A DNA stretch of 64,000 nucleotides, taken from NCBI RefSeq assembly GCF_012295575.1, contig NZ_CP051180.1, positions 434,001 to 498,000 on the forward strand. The letters are read 5' to 3'. Origin of the DNA: Ferrimonas lipolytica (GTDB lineage Bacteria; Pseudomonadota; Gammaproteobacteria; Enterobacterales; Shewanellaceae). The notes under the pieces were generated by a model that saw nothing but the letters and a program-made list of their open reading frames with translations, was not told the origin of the DNA and made no database searches. A program made the position numbers and the translations under genes. Shown piece after piece: positions 60,448 to 64,000 of the stretch (the first letter of the stretch is position 1; each line of letters starts with the position of its first letter).

Positions 60448-61857
60448 ATGACCGTAAAAACTCGCTTCGCTCCAAGCCCAACTGGATTTTTGCATGTTGG
60501 TGGCGCCCGTACTGCTCTTTACTCTTGGCTATATGCCCGTAACCAAGGCGGCCAGTTTGTGTTGCGTATCGAAGATACTGACATCGAGCGCTCCACTCAG
60601 GAAGCTATCGACGCCATTATTGAAGGTATGGATTGGCTCGGATTGAACTGGGAAGAGGGTCCGTACTATCAGACCAAGCGTTTCGATCGCTACAACAGCC
60701 TGATTGACCAGCTGCTGGAAGAGGGCAAAGCCTACAAATGTTATTGCTCGCGCGAGCGTTTAGATGGTTTGCGTGAACAACAGATGGCTGATGGCGAGAA
60801 ACCTCGTTATGACGGTAAGTGTCGTGACGGTGCCGAGCATGACGCAGACGCGCCATTTGTTATTCGTTTCCGTAACCCACAAGAGGGAACGGTAACCTTT
60901 GATGACCACGTGCGTGGCTCGATCGAAGTGGCTAACGGCGAGTTGGATGATTTGATTATCCGCCGCACCGACGGCAGCCCAACCTATAACTTCTGTGTAG
61001 TGGTTGATGACTGGGATATGGGTATTACTCAAGTTGTTCGTGGCGAAGACCACATCAACAACACCCCTCGTCAGATCAACATCTATCACGCTTTAGGCGC
61101 TCCAGTACCGGAGTTTGCTCACGTATCTATGATCTTGGGTGACGATGGTGCCAAGCTGTCTAAACGTCATGGTGCAGTTAGCGTGATGCAATACCGCGAT
61201 GACGGTTACCTGCCAGAAGCGCTATTGAACTATCTTGTACGCTTAGGCTGGTCTAACGGTGACCAAGAGATCTTCTCTAAGCAGGAGATGATCGAGCTAT
61301 TCTCGTTAAAAGCGATCAGTAAGTCGGCGTCCGCATTTAATACTGAAAAACTGTTATGGTTGAACCAGCATTATATGAAGACCATGTCCGCCGATTATGT
61401 CGCAGAGCAATTGGCTTGGCATTTCAACGATCAAAAGATCGATGTTGCCAATGGCCCCGCTTTGACTGAATTGGTGCCAGTAATGGCAGAACGCTGTCAT
61501 ACACTTAAAGAGCTGGCAGAAAGTAGTCGTTATTACTATGAAGACTTTGCCCAGTTCGATGCGGCGGCAGCGAAGAAGCATTTGCGCCCAGTAGCTCAAG
61601 CCCCGCTGGAGCTGGTTAAAGACAAATTGGCAGCACTTACTGACTGGAATGCAGAAGCAATTCACCAGTGTATTCAAGATGCTGCGGCTGAATTAGAGCT
61701 TGGTATGGGTAAAGTTGGTATGCCACTGCGCGTTGCCGTTACTGGTGCCGGACAGTCTCCAAGCTTGGATCAAACCATATTGCTCATAGGTCAGACACGC
61801 GCTGTTGAGAGAATCGGCAAAGCGGTTGAATTTGTAGCAAACAGAGCAAATTCCTGA
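60448..61857 (+). CDS. gltX: Glutamyl-tRNA synthetase
   Basis: 469 residues, class I synthetase. HIGH-like motif [20 protein letters not shown] at 7-26 and KMSKS-like [12 protein letters not shown] near 230-241. It charges tRNA-Glu, eight genes for which follow immediately downstream, so synthetase and substrate are closely linked. No terminator separates gltX from the tRNA array, but a strong promoter starts the array. Confidence 0.97.
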   Translation: MTVKTRFAPSPTGFLHVGGARTALYSWLYARNQGGQFVLRIEDTDIERSTQEAIDAIIEGMDWLGLNWEEGPYYQTKRFDRYNSLIDQLLEEGKAYKCYCSRERLDGLREQQMADGEKPRYDGKCRDGAEHDADAPFVIRFRNPQEGTVTFDDHVRGSIEVANGELDDLIIRRTDGSPTYNFCVVVDDWDMGITQVVRGEDHINNTPRQINIYHALGAPVPEFAHVSMILGDDGAKLSKRHGAVSVMQYRDDGYLPEALLNYLVRLGWSNGDQEIFSKQEMIELFSLKAISKSASAFNTEKLLWLNQHYMKTMSADYVAEQLAWHFNDQKIDVANGPALTELVPVMAERCHTLKELAESSRYYYEDFAQFDAAAAKKHLRPVAQAPLELVKDKLAALTDWNAEAIHQCIQDAAAELELGMGKVGMPLRVAVTGAGQSPSLDQTILLIGQTRAVERIGKAVEFVANRANS

Positions 61858-61865
61858 AAAACGTG

Positions 61866-61894
61866 TTGACTACTTAGGGGTGGATTCCTAAAAT
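61866..61894 (+). promoter_or_regulatory. Stable-RNA promoter of the tRNA array
   Basis: TTGACT (61866-61871), 17-bp spacer, TAAAAT (61889-61894), followed by the GC-rich discriminator GCGCCTCGC. This combination is typical of stringently controlled tRNA/rRNA promoters. Confidence 0.82.
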
Positions 61895-61939
61895 GCGCCT
61901 CGCACTGACGGGGATGACCTTGAAGAAGCAATATGGCTT

Positions 61940-62015
<76 letters not shown>

Positions 62016-62061
62016 AGTTTTTAATAAGAGGCCGCTTATTGAGCGGCCTTTTATATCCGGG

Positions 62062-62137
62062 GTCCCCTTCGTCTAGAGGCCTAGGACACCGCCCTTTCAC
62101 GGCGGTAACAGGGGTTCGAATCCCCTAGGGGACGCCA
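62062..62137 (+). tRNA. tRNA-Glu (TTC), copy 1
   Basis: 76 nt, encoded GCCA end; loop CTTTCAC gives anticodon TTC; acceptor GTCCCCT/AGGGGAC. Confidence 0.97.
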
Positions 62138-62218
62138 CTTATTTTGTGGCTCATCCAAAATGGATGAACACTGATATTTTTGATATTGCCTAGGCCGGCG
62201 GTATCAAATCAAAGAATT

Positions 62219-62294
62219 GGGCGATTAGCTCAGTTGGGAGAGCACCTGCCTTACAAGCAGGGGGTCACTGGTTCAAGCCCAGTATCGCCCACCA
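62219..62294 (+). tRNA. tRNA-Val (TAC), copy 1
   Basis: 76 nt with encoded ACCA; loop CTTACAA gives anticodon TAC; acceptor GGGCGAT/ATCGCCC. Confidence 0.97.
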
Positions 62295-62336
62295 ATTCTT
62301 ATACTCTTGTCGTCGGAGTTTAAACGATGGTCCGGG

Positions 62337-62412
62337 GTCCCCTTCGTCTAGAGGCCTAGGACACCGCCCTTTCACGGCGGTAACAGGGGTTCGAATCCCC
62401 TAGGGGACGCCA
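62337..62412 (+). tRNA. tRNA-Glu (TTC), copy 2
   Basis: Identical in sequence to copy 1. Starts the regular 223-bp repeat. Confidence 0.97.
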
Positions 62413-62447
62413 CTTTTTCAAATGATGTGTTGTTTAACATGTTGTTT

Positions 62448-62523
62448 GGGCGATTAGCTCAGTTGGGAGAGCACCTGCCTTACAAGCAGGGGGTCACTGG
62501 TTCAAGCCCAGTATCGCCCACCA
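62448..62523 (+). tRNA. tRNA-Val (TAC), copy 2
   Basis: Identical to copy 1; followed by an AGTTCG/CGAACT spacer hairpin. Confidence 0.97.
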
Positions 62524-62559
62524 TTTTCTTTAGTTCGGAATTAAAACGAACTGTCCGGG

Positions 62560-62635
62560 GTCCCCTTCGTCTAGAGGCCTAGGACACCGCCCTTTCACGG
62601 CGGTAACAGGGGTTCGAATCCCCTAGGGGACGCCA
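62560..62635 (+). tRNA. tRNA-Glu (TTC), copy 3
   Basis: Identical gene, 223 bp after copy 2. Confidence 0.97.
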
Positions 62636-62670
62636 CTTTTTCAAATGATGTGTTGATTAACATATTGTTT

Positions 62671-62746
62671 GGGCGATTAGCTCAGTTGGGAGAGCACCTG
62701 CCTTACAAGCAGGGGGTCACTGGTTCAAGCCCAGTATCGCCCACCA
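62671..62746 (+). tRNA. tRNA-Val (TAC), copy 3
   Basis: Identical gene, 223 bp after copy 2. Confidence 0.97.
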
Positions 62747-62782
62747 CTTTCTTTAGTTCGGAATTAAAACGAACTGTCCGGG

Positions 62783-62858
62783 GTCCCCTTCGTCTAGAGG
62801 CCTAGGACACCGCCCTTTCACGGCGGTAACAGGGGTTCGAATCCCCTAGGGGACGCCA
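62783..62858 (+). tRNA. tRNA-Glu (TTC), copy 4
   Basis: Identical gene, 223 bp after copy 3. Confidence 0.97.
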
Positions 62859-62893
62859 CTTTTTCAAATGATGTGTTGATTAACATATTGTTT

Positions 62894-62969
62894 GGGCGAT
62901 TAGCTCAGTTGGGAGAGCACCTGCCTTACAAGCAGGGGGTCACTGGTTCAAGCCCAGTATCGCCCACCA
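62894..62969 (+). tRNA. tRNA-Val (TAC), copy 4
   Basis: Identical gene, 223 bp after copy 3. Confidence 0.97.
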
Positions 62970-63005
62970 TTTTCTTTAGTTCGGAATTAAAACGAACTGT
63001 CCGGG

Positions 63006-63081
63006 GTCCCCTTCGTCTAGAGGCCTAGGACACCGCCCTTTCACGGCGGTAACAGGGGTTCGAATCCCCTAGGGGACGCCA
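63006..63081 (+). tRNA. tRNA-Glu (TTC), copy 5
   Basis: Identical gene; followed by a different 77-bp spacer that recurs after copy 8. Confidence 0.97.
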
Positions 63082-63158
63082 CTTATTTTGTGGCTCATCT
63101 ATTGCAGATGAACACATTGAGTTAAGTCATTAGGCCGACTTGATTCAACCGTAGATTT

Positions 63159-63234
63159 GGGCGATTAGCTCAGTTGGGAGAGCACCTGCCTTACAAGCAG
63201 GGGGTCACTGGTTCAAGCCCAGTATCGCCCACCA
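63159..63234 (+). tRNA. tRNA-Val (TAC), copy 5
   Basis: Identical gene; only seven bases before the second tRNA-Ala. Confidence 0.97.
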
Positions 63235-63241
63235 AATCTAT

Positions 63242-63317
<76 letters not shown>

Positions 63318-63351
63318 ACTCTTTTCATCGGAGTTTAAACGATGGTCCGGG

Positions 63352-63427
63352 GTCCCCTTCGTCTAGAGGCCTAGGACACCGCCCTTTCACGGCGGTAACA
63401 GGGGTTCGAATCCCCTAGGGGACGCCA
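63352..63427 (+). tRNA. tRNA-Glu (TTC), copy 6
   Basis: Identical gene; the spacer before it matches that before Glu copy 2 (CGGAGTTTAAACGATGGTCC). Confidence 0.97.
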
Positions 63428-63463
63428 CTTTTTTCAAATGATGTGTTGATTAACATATTGTTT

Positions 63464-63539
63464 GGGCGATTAGCTCAGTTGGGAGAGCACCTGCCTTACA
63501 AGCAGGGGGTCACTGGTTCAAGCCCAGTATCGCCCACCA
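63464..63539 (+). tRNA. tRNA-Val (TAC), copy 6
   Basis: Identical gene. Confidence 0.97.
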
Positions 63540-63575
63540 TTTTCTTTAGTTCGGAATTAAAACGAACTGTCCGGG

Positions 63576-63651
63576 GTCCCCTTCGTCTAGAGGCCTAGGA
63601 CACCGCCCTTTCACGGCGGTAACAGGGGTTCGAATCCCCTAGGGGACGCCA
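63576..63651 (+). tRNA. tRNA-Glu (TTC), copy 7
   Basis: Identical gene, 224 bp after copy 6. Confidence 0.97.
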
Positions 63652-63686
63652 CTTTTTCAAATGATGTGTTGATTAACATATTGTTT

Positions 63687-63762
63687 GGGCGATTAGCTCA
63701 GTTGGGAGAGCACCTGCCTTACAAGCAGGGGGTCACTGGTTCAAGCCCAGTATCGCCCACCA
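63687..63762 (+). tRNA. tRNA-Val (TAC), copy 7
   Basis: Identical gene, 223 bp after copy 6. Confidence 0.97.
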
Positions 63763-63798
63763 TTTTCTTTAGTTCGGAATTAAAACGAACTGTCCGGG

Positions 63799-63874
63799 GT
63801 CCCCTTCGTCTAGAGGCCTAGGACACCGCCCTTTCACGGCGGTAACAGGGGTTCGAATCCCCTAGGGGACGCCA
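63799..63874 (+). tRNA. tRNA-Glu (TTC), copy 8
   Basis: Identical gene, 223 bp after copy 7. Confidence 0.97.
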
Positions 63875-63951
63875 CTTATTTTGTGGCTCATCTATTGCAG
63901 ATGAACACATTGAGTTAAGTCATTAGGCCGACTTGATTCAACCGTAGATTT

Positions 63952-64000
63952 GGGCGATTAGCTCAGTTGGGAGAGCACCTGCCTTACAAGCAGGGGGTCA
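63952..64000 (+). tRNA. tRNA-Val (TAC), copy 8, cut by window end
   Basis: First 49 nt of the gene, identical to the other copies as far as they go, including anticodon TAC. Confidence 0.93.

Overview
The window looks like chromosomal DNA of a facultatively anaerobic marine-type gammaproteobacterium of the Alteromonadales (Shewanella/Ferrimonas-like). This rests on gene content alone: DMSO reductase genes close to enteric dmsAB, complete psp and sap operons, FabV-type enoyl reductase, a phhA-phhB-tyrR/hpd-fah-maiA aromatic amino acid cluster, and a gltX-linked tRNA array. No 16S gene is present, so genus is inference.

Layout. 1-213: distal end of a type I-C-like CRISPR array (three identical repeats), no cas genes. 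214-8721: dmsA-dmsB-dmsD-like-napF-like-Crp/Fnr regulator operon bracketed by two near-identical 1.65-kb direct repeats, each carrying the end of the regulator, a GNAT gene and all or part of a TetR gene; the left copy is broken and fused to a fragment of a dispersed element. 8.9-20.8 kb: enoyl-CoA hydratase/SnoaL pair, outer-membrane barrel, LysR, arylsulfate sulfotransferase, LysR/SDR pair, radical SAM protein, MagIII/EndoIII-like glycosylase, YpfJ-type metallopeptidase, HAD hydrolase. 20.9-27.3 kb: a redox/electrophile-stress group (two GSTs, SDR, AhpD-like protein, peroxiredoxin-like protein) with a TetR regulator and matching operators at two separate promoters. 28-31 kb: a large exported protein resembling a degenerate glucan-water-dikinase/PEP-synthase. 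31-40 kb: LysR-PACE efflux pair, alkylsulfatase, TrmH-like methyltransferase, Kv-like channel, Fur-box DUF2325 gene, fabV. 40-50.7 kb: sapABCDF, pspF, pspABC, ycjXF. 50.8-58.7 kb: methionine gamma-lyase, phhA, phhB, tyrR, hpd, fah, maiA, LysR; the hmgA step is absent. 58.8-64 kb: MFS transporter, small protein, gltX and a tandem array of 18 tRNA genes (2 Ala, 8 Glu, 8 Val, last one cut).

A non-coding dispersed element of about 260-310 bp with imperfect terminal inverted repeats occurs five times complete and twice as fragments; two copies have perfect 8-bp target duplications and one has 7 of 8, so it behaves as a MITE. The strongest unusual signals are this MITE family, the direct repeats around the dms operon, the pseudo-dikinase-like exported protein, the tandem Glu-Val tRNA amplification, and a promoter/upstream block shared by two unrelated genes.
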